This document shows, piece by piece, positions 20,433 through 30,665 of a stretch of DNA of 64,000 nt. The notes below the pieces were generated by a model. That model did not search any database. It saw nothing but the letters and a program-made list of their open reading frames with translations, and was not told the origin of the DNA. The stretch's first letter is position 1; the number at the start of each line of letters is the position of its first letter. Made by a program: the position numbers and the translations under genes. Origin of the DNA: Phlebopus portentosus (lineage: Eukaryota > Basidiomycota > Agaricomycetes > Boletales > Boletinellaceae); the NCBI GenBank assembly GCA_037892935.1, contig JAYXKI010000007.1, positions 62,001-126,000 on the forward strand, in the 5' to 3' direction.

Positions 20433-21329
20433 AAGGTACGCTCATTCGAAAGCTGGACCATGGACTTCAGAATGATAGTTCGGATAACATCGATAAGCCA
20501 CCTACATCTGGGATGGTGATAGTTAAAGATCAAGTTGTGAGTATGGCACATGAAACAAGTGACATCATGCACATCAGTCTCCTCTTCTTTTCTCACTTTG
20601 CTCACTCATACCAATGGCACCCCTTATCACGTACTTATTATTGTATCTGCAGTTGCATTCTCGAAGTTCTGTTAATTTACTGTAACGTCTGACATCCGAT
20701 TCAAAATCTACATTGACATATGCTCAGGCCTGGCAATATGAATCTATGCATGCCCTCCCCGGGGCCCTTGCACTCTAGTTTTAAAGCAACAACAGTGACT
20801 GGCCATTTACTGTCATCGTCTGTGTCAACAGGGATGCTCTGAGCTGGTAAGTAGGATGTTGGTGGCCAGATCAAGGCATTCACTATCTAGAGTGCTGTTC
20901 ATGCTTACAAAGAACGACAAACCTGTGTTCTTATATTGTGTAGCATCGGCTACTTTCAACTTTCAAGATTTTGTTCGCATGGACAAGGGGAGAGGTGAGG
21001 GGCCTCAGAGGTCTGAATGAGTGATAGGAGTTGCATGAGGGCCATTGTATATTATTCAAAGACTATCCTTCTGCTACTTAGGCCTATGAGTTACGTCTTT
21101 ATCTTAGTGACCACTTTCGACTTTCCTGAGGAGGGAATACATAATGGAACCAATTCTCTGACCTGATTTGAGAACTGAATGGCCTAGATATGTCAGCAAG
21201 TGATGTTTTGGAGAAAGATAGTTGCAGGGTGAAAGTAGTTTCGGGCCTATATAATAGAATGAAATATGTAATGCAGCTGCACTCAGGCCTATCCAGCTCA
21301 ATGATAATTCTGTTTGAAAGCACCCATTA

Positions 21330-21834
21330 GCATACCTTTCTAGCAGAGAGAATCAGATTTTTTGGTGTCTGAATGCATAAGTTATAGCAATTACAATGGC
21401 CTAGGAGAGAGAATTACAAGCAGGAGAGACAACAGACTGTCTAGTTTTATCATGAATGCATGTCGAGGAGCTACAATAAGTTGAAAACAGATGATCACTA
21501 GGCTGGCCTGATTTATCACAGTTGAATCAGATTTTTACAGGTGATATTGGGCAAGCTATGATTTTTACATTCAGTGAAGGACAAGGTCAAGAACTTAGTC
21601 TTTCGATGTTATCTGTTTTGTTCTGCTACACAGATGTAACAAAACTCAGATATTTTTACATGTACAGATGCACAATTTTGTGTAGTTTTTTTACATGGCA
21701 ATATCAGATTTTTTTGTGCTATATTGACAGAGAAATCAACCATTTATTTTGTTCTTTTTTGTTCATTCAGGGCACACTATGTGTCAAAAAACACACGTGA
21801 TTACCCCAAATCTCAGGTTTTTTGCATTTAGCTG
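21330..21834 (-). repeat. T1 terminal inverted repeat
   Basis: Read inward on the minus strand it starts CAGCTAAATGCAAAA and contains spaced AAAAATCTGATT-like motifs, matching T4's left end (42300-42805) nearly throughout with many substitutions. It also shares blocks with the T2 TIR (ATAACTC.TGNATTCGGACA-like and ATCATAGCTTG-like segments). Confidence 0.7.
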
Positions 21835-23231
21835 GCTGTTTGCAAAAGTAATGAGAAAAGCCAAAATCACATGATGTTTCACTCGCATCGTGCCCTCAAA
21901 AGGCAAAAATGAACAAAATGGCCAATTGCTCACTCAATATTACACATTAAGACATACTATTATAACATAAAAAAAGCACTCGAAAATGCGCTTCTACAAA
22001 TGTAAAATTTTCCAAAAAATGTGGCATATAAGTGGCAGTACAAGAAAGACAACCTCATCAAGTCGGTACCTCAACCCCCTCCCTCAGACAGTGAAAAAAT
22101 CGTAGCTCACGACATACCGCTCATAAAAATATGATTCAAGCAGGTAAATTCATGCAAGGATGGGTGGTATCTATGCGTGAGTTTTGTGGCTCAATGAGGT
22201 GTCCTTCATAGAGAAAGGCAGTCCTCTAGCATGCCTACATGCAGATTTCTCTCCCTCTTACCCATCATAACTCATGTACTTCGACAGAAAAACCCGATCA
22301 TTTCTACTACGATCATTTTTTGGTGGGAATATTAGAGTCTGTGCAAGTTTCGATTACCAACAGGTCAGTACCCACCCTTCACTACCTATCCCATCCAGTC
22401 GTCACTCTGAAGAGAATATACAGCAGCCTTTGGAGCCAGGTCCATCAACGTCTTCAAATTCATCTTCGTATCTCGAGCCAGAGCAGACCAAGAAGCCTCA
22501 GCAACAGATCAGTTCACTATAATTCGTTGTGTCCATTATCGCTCAGTACACAGCTCGCACAGACAAGCCCACTATCTACAAAAAACAATTCCGACTTACG
22601 GCAAACTCTTGATCAAACGAAAGCAGGCGGAACTCGAACCATCGCTACTATGAATCATCGCTACCGAAGAGTACAATCCGATCCATACATGTGCCAACAT
22701 ACAGGGGAAATACAGAGGTAGATTTCATATAGAAGAACAGAATACTTATGATAGGAGACAAGAGGAGTCAGCGACTCCTACTGTACACGCACTACAAGGC
22801 AAGGGAAATGGAGCTATTGTGTAGTGACCTAACACAGCAAGCTCTTTATATACAAACAGCCGCAAAAGCGGTCAACGTACCTGCATAAGAAGACCGAGAC
22901 AAATATAAATACGGGAGGAGATCCTTTCGAATAACAGCCTCCAAACAAAACAAAGGAGAGGTGAAGAGGGCATAATTCCGCCCGTGGAGGGCAAGCGATC
23001 GTCCAGTCCATAGTCCATAGTACTTTCGGCCTCCGACTGTAAAGCAACGCTGGATGGTCCCTGGCCCAACTCACGCCGCCTTCGCCTTCGAACCCGTCGT
23101 TTCCGGCTCCTGATTCGTCTGAACAGGCTTAACTGAATCCAACCATTTCAACAGAATAACGTTATCCATATATGTCGGCGCCTTGTGATCGCTCAGCTCT
23201 GCTTCGATGAACGAATCGATTGCTTTCTCCA
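21835..23231 (+). repeat. T2 left TIR (about 1.4 kb)
   Basis: Reverse complement of 30505-31902. The inner boundary is exact: identity stops at TGGAGAAAGC within the gene1 coding region. The inner 1.2 kb appears identical between the arms, while the outer 190 bp carries roughly ten differences. It contains the last 53 codons of gene1, its 3' flank, and an AT-rich subterminal zone. Confidence 0.9.
22239..22721 (+). other. Open frame inside the T2 TIR, coding status unknown
   Basis: A 160-codon ATG frame, with an overlapping 82-codon frame at 22274-22522 (Pro/Ser/Gln-rich end: EPGPSTSSNSSSYLEPEQ). Identical copies lie at 31497-31015 and 32194-32676 because they are within the TIRs. No domain is recognised and there is no diverged copy to test for selection, so I treat them as possible but unproven. 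Confidence 0.25.
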
Positions 23232-25158
23232 GCGACACGCCGTCCTCAACTAAGTAATTGTCCTCCGTAAGAAGCTTATGTGCCTCTTGGAGTTCCTTGG
23301 TATGGGTTCCTTCTTCAGATGCCAGTAAGGTGGAGAAACTATCCGACAGCTCCGGATCACCAGCGAGGCCCTGCTGAGCCGTCTTTAACAACTGCGCGAC
23401 GTCTTGTAAACACTCCTCGTAATCCTTGTCATATGGGTGCCTGGCGTGTGCTAGATGGTTCGACGCGATTCTCAATGCCGATGGGCCGGTTACTGCGAGA
23501 CGACGTATGTTGTTGGAAAGGAGTATATGAAGACACTTTCGGTACGTTTCGAATTTTTCCTTGGAATCGCCGAGTTCTTCGATAGCCTCTATCCTAGGCT
23601 TCAAAATTTCCGCCCGACGTTTTACATAACCGAGATAGGTTGAATGTTTAGGATCGGAGGCTGGGACCCGCTCAGGAGGATAAGTGTCGTCGGGCTTGCC
23701 AGTGATTTGAGGGGGCTTGCCCTCGTCCGGATAAATCAAATGTGCCTTCTGGAGCCCTTCGGCAGCATAACTATGGATTGAGGTCGACATGTCGGGGTTG
23801 AGTCGAGGTCGCGGACCTCCATGTGCGCCACCATCATCATCCGCCTTTCGCTTTTGTGCTTCACTTCTCTCTCCCTCTCCCTGTCCTACGTCCTCATCGG
23901 GGTCCGAGAGCTTCAAATGTTCTTCCCATTGAGCTTTCAATTGGCCGAGCCAATGGCGCCAAACATCTTGCTGTCGTAACTCTAGCGCTGTTCCAAGAAC
24001 AAGTTTGTCTTGAAGGCCATCTTCATCGCTAGGCTTCTTGGGTACAGCCGCAGTTGCGAACTGTTGGAGCACCTGGGTTAAAGTCCTTTGGGGGTCCACC
24101 AGGGCTTGGAGCCAATCTTCATAGTGCTGGTATAGCTCCTCATAGTACTGCACCTGCCCACTACATTGGATCACGACCTTCTTTTCCTCCGTGTAGGCCC
24201 GTATAAATGCTGGCACGAAGAACTTCAATTGTCTCGCAAGCCAACCTCCCCCATTTTCATCCGGCACACGACCCTCCTCGTCGCAATCTATCTTGGGTTG
24301 GATAAGGTCCAGGAGATAGCGGCAGAGAAACTCCAAATCTGCAGTGCAGGACACACACTCGAGGGCGGAGTAATTCTGAAACATGCTGTTCCCACTTCGA
24401 CCGTAATATGACTTCCACGTATCAGAAAGGCTGCGTATGAACTTCCACCATATCACTGAACGCTTAAGTGGATCACTACGATCGAGAAGGTTGTGTGTCG
24501 AGAATTCATCAGGCATAAGGGATATGAATCCGTGTGCGACGGCAGAGCGAATGTCATCAAGGTCCCTACGGACAATGATAGCTTGATGGCTTCCCTTGTA
24601 CTAGGAGCATGGCGGCATCAGTAAAAAATGCATCTGAATGTCATGCGCCATGCTCACCCCGAGGGCCTTAAGTTCCAGCATTACCGTTACGTCTATGAGT
24701 TGCTCTATCGCCACAGCTTGATCCCCAATGTCACGTTTGACTATCTCAGTAATACTATCCAGCGCTGTTGAGGTAGCTTTAATCTTGTCTTCCTCCGCCG
24801 CAATTCTGCTGGACAACGCAGTCATCTTGTTATGCAGGCTGACGACCGCATCCACCGCAGAAACGAGAGTAGAAGCAGAAGCATCTGCACTTTTCCCTTT
24901 CTCTCCCAAACTTGACATCAATCCATCTCTCTTCTCTATGAGGGCCTTGAGTGCATCTATAACTCTGATTAGTAATGCCATACAGGCAGACATGCAGCAT
25001 CCCAAATGTCACGTACTGTCCAATTTGTTATCCTGTGGTCTTGTAGTGTCCATGAGTGGAGAGGTAGACAGAGATGGTAGGAACTCGATGAACCGTTCTA
25101 TGTCGAGATGGTGGTAAGAGGAAGGATAACTCCCGAGTCGAACGCCTTCGCCCGACAT
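23071..25158 (-). CDS. T2 gene1: coiled-coil protein, 660 aa
   Basis: Function unknown. Model on the minus strand: exons 25158-25013, 24964-24658 and 24600-23071 (introns 48 and 57 bp), phases consistent, 660 aa. Exon 1 donor choice (GTGACA) is forced by frame. Residues about 50-150 are helical/coiled coil (VVSLHNKMTALSSRIAAEE). A Trp/Tyr-rich helical region follows, then a basic patch QKRKADDD near residue 400 that could be a nuclear signal. The final 53 residues (EKAIDSFIEAELSDHKAPTY onward) are encoded in the TIR and are identical to gene3. The exon 2/3 junction (...ALG|YKGS) matches gene3's (...SLG|SDAA) in position and phase, so the two are ancient paralogs. It is divergent from gene2. 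Confidence 0.7.
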
Positions 25159-25304
25159 AGTAATAGAAGTGACGGCGTTCTCATTCCCAATGATACGGAT
25201 GTAAGAGAAGAGACGATGGTGAAGGACACGTGTATCGCGTGACTCATTTTGATGGAACAGACAAAATGGTCACAATTCGATTTCTCTTTCTTTCCACCAC
25301 CATC
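25159..25304. promoter_or_regulatory. Divergent promoter gene1/gene2
   Basis: Only 146 bp separates the two start codons, so both promoters must lie here or overlap the genes. It contains CACGTG (E-box) and GTGACTCAT (AP-1-like). No clear TATA box is visible. Confidence 0.45.
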
Positions 25305-27366
25305 ATGCTGTCTTCTCCGAATCAATCTGCGGCAGCGATTGTAGGAGACAAACGCCGACCAAAGCCGTCTCAGAAGATTCTTGATGCAGCTGCCCAAGAT
25401 GTCCCTATGGTCAAGCGTGGTCGTGGGCGCCCTCGCAAAGTCGTACCAGAACAGCAGGGCTCAAATGTAGATTCCCGCGTTGACAAAGCCAAAGTATGCT
25501 CCTTTTCTTTTGTCTTGCGCTGGTTTTGACATACTTGTTGCAGCATGCTGTTCAAGCTGTGAAAATTCAGTGTGAGGACAGGACTGGAACTGACAGGGAT
25601 AGTCAGGTAATGATGGTCTTATTTTCCACTTTTGTATCTGCTATTTACCGCTTCTGAAGCAACAAGAACGTCATAGAGTGGGGTATTTGAACTCAGAGCT
25701 GGGAGGTGCTGTCGTCATTACGGATTCCGAGGGAGAAAAAGACGATGAGGTATATTCTTGGTCTCATGAATCTGTTTATGTTCTAATTCTTCCGAAGTTC
25801 GTCGTCCAACCTCGCAAACTCAGTTGTTTTTCAAAGCTACCTCTCCCATTGGGTCAGGCTAACTCAGCTCCGGAGGTATCCAGGCTCTAAAGTGCGTGGT
25901 TTACTTGTTCATGGTTGCTGATCAAGACTCAAACATAGAAAACTTTTTTACCGTCCTCCGACGGAGGGCCTACTGTTGCCAGTACTTTTGACGGGGAGTT
26001 AACGGATGACGTACTTGCACAAATCCTTGTAGACGGGATAGCGAACTCTACAATCCCTTTGTCCGATTCCGATTTTGAGGAAATTGAAGACGACGGTAAG
26101 AAATACCATGCTTCCGTTGCTGAATGAAATCCAGACTAATTATGATGGAGATAATAATTCACTAGTCTCATTGAACTCGGGTATAGGCAAGAACACATGT
26201 CACACCCAAAAGCGGCCAGGGATCGAAGAAATAAAGGTCAAGGTCCATGACGGACTGGCGGAACGAGTCGTTACCATATCATCTTTGGACAAGCACGTTG
26301 ACGTTTTAGAGAAGGCTGCCCAAGCGATGAGGCGACCAAATCATCTTGTTGAGATTGGCTATGAAGCCCCCTGGAGCTCAAAGATAGGGACAAAGATGAG
26401 CCTTACATATATTTCCAACCCGGATGAACTTACGGAGTTCTGGAGTGCCTATAGGAGGTATGTAAAGGATCAACAGAGCACACGTCGCAATCACGACCAG
26501 GAGATTACATGCGAAATAGTTTTTCGCAATATGTTGGACACTCTTCAGGTAAACTACTTTCCAAGAATATGACGATGTTTGCTCAGTAAATTTGCCATAG
26601 AGTGCCACAAAGATGACTGTCCATGCAGCTGGTGCGTCGAGGGGTCGGCCACCGAAACAGATCGACCCTACATATTCTGCCAGGGACTCAGCCGATGACA
26701 AGATCACTCAAGCTACAAAGAGCATCCAGGCTGCCATGTTTTGTCAAGTGCACAACCGCGTGTGTTATGAGAAATACAATGGTGCTTGTGGTGTTTATAC
26801 CCCCGATCTCATTTGGAACATGCGCAAAAACTCGTGAGTTCCGTGTTTGACTCTCTTCACTTACTGATCTGACAACTGGGCATCATGAGGCACGGCGGGA
26901 GTTGCATGTAGTTGCAAGTAAAATCCCAGAGTCGATGTCGGCAAAATTACTCGACTACAAGAGGCCAGGAAGAACAAATCAAGGGCCGCCTCCTACTGAT
27001 GGTGGGGCCCGCAGGATACAGGTAGACACGCATGCGGCACCCGTCAGAGTAACACAAGAAATTTCAAGTTCTATGACGCACAGAGGACCACTGAACTACC
27101 CGGCTATTGGAGATTGGCTTAAGGCATGCGAAGATGATTTGGAGCGTGGCAGGGATAACCACGAATACCGCAAGCTGGCACCTGTGTTTTTGAGTAGCGG
27201 TTGCACAAGGATCGATGATATCGCAAGGATGAATGCAGACAAGATCGAAGCTTTGGTAAAGGCAGAAGGGGTAGATATGACAATTGGACTTGTGAATTGC
27301 ATTCATGATTATGCAGTGGGGGACGTTGCTTGTGTCAAGAGGGATGGAAAGTTGTCTGGCTATTGA
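25305..27366 (+). CDS. T2 gene2: AT-hook plus SAM-like protein
   Basis: Probable DNA-binding accessory protein of the element. Proposed exons: 25305-25493, 25544-25606, 25660-25749, 25798-25875, 25939-26095, 26166-26548, 26601-26833 and about 26890-27366, with introns mostly 48-70 bp. The N-terminus has an AT-hook (VKRGRGRPRKV). The centre has a conserved unit seen also in T4: (L/I)GY..PW..KIGTK....Y then (E)IV..NM. The C-terminus (YPAIGDWLKACEDDLERG...) resembles a SAM-type helical bundle. The exon 7/8 junction cannot be joined in frame with GT-AG (phase 2 donor GTGAGT, phase 0 acceptor), so either this copy has a 1-nt error or my splice is wrong there. It is convergent with the transposase (216-bp gap). 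Confidence 0.6.
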
Positions 27367-27582
27367 AATGGCGCAGTTATATTGGCTTGCTTCTTTCTCC
27401 ATTAGTTGTTTGACGTTTGATGCACGCGAAGTACTCCCTTTCTATCCGTGCACAGTTTCTTTCCTCCTGTCTTTCACTCACTGTATTTAATCCATTTCGG
27501 GCTTCAACAGCTCTTTCTACACATGAAAAATATAAAACTGCTTCAACTGCACTTGTTCATTGAGATCCACGTCAGGACCCCG

Positions 27583-28753
27583 TCAGAGATAGCCTGATTG
27601 GTGATAGAAACTTCGACAATCCGCCGCAGAGATGCCAAGAGTTTGAAGATATAGGTATTCATAGACAAGAAACTCATCCCCTTCGGGCGGGGGGCTGTGA
27701 CGGAGATTATGTTTAAGCAGCGAGAAGGCTAGCTCGATCGGGTTGAAGTTAGGAGAATACGCTGGCAGATATTCCAGCCTCATTCCTCTATGAAAAGGGT
27801 GAACAAATTTTCAGTAACATACCTGAGAAAAATCATCACCTTTCTTCGACACGCTCGCGAAGTTCGGGAGCTTTGTGGATGGCACAATTGTCCATAACAA
27901 CGACAGACATCGGCGCCGGGAATGGATTCATTTTGACCAGAAGGTCCTCGATGAAAACCATAAAAAGCTCCGTATTGAACGATCCTTCGACTATCATACA
28001 TTCCACGATTCCGCTCAGAGATATAGCAGGGAGGATGGAATACCTGAAAGCATGAAAAATGATATAGCGTGCAGGTAGCTCTGAAAGGTATACCGTTTTC
28101 CCCTCGTAAAGACCTGCTTTCGGCATGCGCGAACTCCCTCTAATGCCCATGCTCTACCACGCAAATATGTCCTTCGATCACACGCACTTTCATCAACGAA
28201 AACCAGCTGATCTGGAGAATAATTTGCTCCGATGCGAAGCCGATACTCTGCCCGACGGGACTCATTGCGTTCTTGAGCGTGTTTTGTGATCTATGTTGAA
28301 ATTAGTGATTTTTTATCAATCCATTTGGATAAGCTACAAATTACCTCCTTCATCCGAAAGCCTGCCCGGTTAAGAGTTCTCCAAATGGTAGCATCAGATA
28401 CTCTCACACCGCATCTTTCTTCGAGCGACTGTCTGAGTTCGTCAAGATAGATATCATTGTGACGCATCACTGTTTTCAATAGAAACTTGTTCCTTGTTAG
28501 TTACATCCCCAAGATCACGATTCTTCAGGCGTACCTGGGTATCAGAGAAGTCTAACGCCCTTGGACGTCCCGATTTCGAACGGGGTGCAAGACACTCTTC
28601 CCCAGTTTGCTTCCAAGCATTCAGGATCCGATACACTGAAGCTCGAGGAACTGCAGTAAGATAAACAATGCCTTTTACATCTAGACCACAGTTCATGGAC
28701 ATGTGGACGATAACGCGACGTAGGTCATCTGAGATAGGAACCCCGTGCGTCAT
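27583..28753 (-). CDS. T2 DD34E Tc1/mariner-type transposase, 321 aa
   Basis: Catalyses cut-and-paste of T2. Minus-strand exons are 28753-28519, 28469-28345, 28290-28094, 28043-27840 and 27787-27583, with four introns of 49-54 bp (one with a clear CTAAC branch site). They total 966 nt, exactly 322 codons. The N-terminus has two helix-turn-helix units separated by a GRPR-like linker (SKSGRPRALDF). The DDE domain has Asp in VFVDESACD, Asp in VVMDNCAIHKAP and Glu in YSPNFNPIELAF, with 34 residues between the last two, the DD34E signature of Tc1. No stop or frameshift was seen. It is divergent from gene3 and convergent with gene2. Confidence 0.85.
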
Positions 28754-28912
28754 ACTGGGTGAAAGAAAAGCTTCAACATTACATTATATTATAATATTCG
28801 CGGCAGTGCCGCACGCTTAGTAAGTGTAAGAGCCAAAGCCTATCACCACTTCGTCTTCCTAACACACACACCTCTCCCTTTACCCCATTTACCACAGTTT
28901 GGACTGTTCAGA
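28754..28912. promoter_or_regulatory. Divergent promoter transposase/gene3
   Basis: 159 bp between start codons. An AT-rich block (ATTATATTATAATATT) is followed by a perfect inverted repeat GCGGCA-G-TGCCGC (28800-28812), a candidate operator for an element-encoded protein. It is duplicated in T3 (41101-41259). Confidence 0.45.
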
Positions 28913-30665
28913 ATGTCTTACGCTTTGCACCTCTCTCAAAGTCGCCCCACCATCATGACACGCGGGCGCGGCGTCCACCCACCGGCAGTTGTTTCCCGTG
29001 GCGCATCGAAGAAGAATGGTGAGTATCCTCCACGGTATATATTGTTTTGCCCTGTCCCCCTGAGAACGGGCTCTGTAGATCCTGTTGAGGGTCTGGTTGT
29101 CGAGCATAAGAGGATCAAGAGGAAAGTCGAAGAGGATGAGGATGCTCATCCTGACAAAGTAATGGATGTCACAAACGTGCTGTGTGATGTCGTTCGCCAA
29201 CTTCATCAGCATGTCTCTCACCTTGGAAAGAGTTTTGGTGGCTTGGAGGATGTTGTGAACGAGCAACGTGCGAAATTGCAGGATCATTCCTCAACCGCGA
29301 AAAAGGATATCGCCGAGTTGGCGATGGCGCTGTCCGAGACCGTGGAGCATGTTAAGATGCTTGAGGCTTCTTCTTTAGGGGTAAATGACTCATTCACGTT
29401 TAGATGCATCTTTCCTAATAGTCCCTCTTTCTTTTTAGAGTGATGCAGCTACGAGGTTGCTAGATGTTCGAAGGGCGTATACGAGAGCGCGATTTGATCT
29501 AGCGCGTGGTTTTACGCTCGTCCTTCCCAAGTTCTTCACGATCACGGGTTTCCTATCTGAACTGGGATGGGCGATGCCCGTTAACTTGTGGCACATGTTT
29601 TTATTCAAGCTGACCGAGCATTACCGCCGCCACTTTGACGTCGAATCAAAGGCGAACGGGACATACCTGTTTCGTCCTCGCCGCTCTGTTTTCCACTATC
29701 TTTTGGAAGAGGAGCGTTATTCACCCAATGGTCCGAATTTTGGCAGTCTTCCGGACACCACAATTATCGAAGATTTTCGATCGGAAGCCATACACCATTG
29801 CAACGAAATTGGACGTTTTGACACGGAATCTATCAACGAATTTTTTGATCGCATCATGAAGTTCTTCACCCCGCTCATAATCTGGGAATATAGCGTGACT
29901 AAGAAGGAAATGGAACGAATGGGCATAGAAATGGAATCTCTGAAAGCTGGGCTGGCTGAGCAACGCAGCCTTGTAGAAACACTTCGTCGTGGTGGTACAG
30001 TGGAAGAGGCGGCATCTTCTGTTAGTCAGCAACATTCTCAGGCGGCCCATACCATCAGCGCATTTGGAGGGCCAGCGCAGCATCTAGGTTCCACGCACGA
30101 GGATCAGCAGATCGGACCTGCGATCAACTCAACGTTGATACAACACTTATCTGTAAATGCAGGAGTGTTTGAGAAGGAAGTTACAAAGCTTCTCGAGAAG
30201 CAGCGGAGCCGCGCTCATCAGCTCAATGTTCTTCAGCAGTGCCTGCGGGTGCTTGGCGATAAGAACTTACGGAATCTAGCAGTATCTGGGTCCACTCGCG
30301 TTTACGAACTTATAAAAGCGGGTGCGCTCAAGGTCAAGCTATCCCCCAGTGACCTGGAAGATGCATGGGCCGCCGTCAAAAAGATCGGGTCGCGAGACGT
30401 CGACTTGCAGGAAGTCCTCGATCCCAGCGAAGCTTTCCATGCGACGGAGAAAGTCGAAGTTTTTGATGTTAACGAAGATGAAGTTAGTGGAGCCTCGTTC
30501 AACGTGGAGAAAGCAATCGATTCGTTCATCGAAGCAGAGCTGAGCGATCACAAGGCGCCGACATATATGGATAACGTTATTCTGTTGAAATGGTTGGATT
30601 CAGTTAAGCCTGTTCAGACGAATCAGGAGCCGGAAACGACGGGTTCGAAGGCGAAGGCGGCGTGA
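28913..30665 (+). CDS. T2 gene3: coiled-coil protein, 544 aa, paralog of gene1
   Basis: Function unknown. Exons 28913-29018, 29079-29380 and 29439-30665 (introns 60 and 58 bp) join in frame to 544 aa. The N-terminus is basic (TRGRGVHPP; HKRIKRKVEEDEDAH, a likely nuclear signal). A coiled coil follows (DVVRQLHQHVSHLGKSFGGL onward), then, after the conserved phase-0 intron, an aromatic-rich helical region (DLARGFTLVLPKFFTITGF) aligned in layout with gene1. The last 53 residues lie in the right TIR and equal those of gene1. Similarity to gene1 outside the TIR is very low but the exon plan matches. It could bind DNA or the transposase; this is inference. Confidence 0.7.

Larger units (their letters stand above)
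18764..21834 (-). mobile_element. T1: decayed multi-gene Tc1/mariner-type element, partial
   Basis: Read on the minus strand it runs TIR (21834 inward), about 0.9 kb without a recognised gene, transposase (20432-19233), then the 5' part of gene2 (19123-18764), cut by the copy D LTR. Its terminal sequence CAGCTAAATGCAAAA and about 500 bp of subterminal sequence match T4's left end. It abuts the T2 end back to back at 21831-21835. Between 20433 and about 21330 I see no coding signal I can support. Confidence 0.75.

Noticed and set aside
21522..21800. 92-codon open frame in the T1 end
   Set aside because: It lies within the AT-rich TIR, is not kept in T4, and has no domain.
28913..30665. Divergent gene pairs as a mating-type (HD1/HD2) locus
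   Set aside because: No homeodomain (WFxNxR-type motif) in gene1, gene3 or gene2; the genes lie within a TIR-bounded element.
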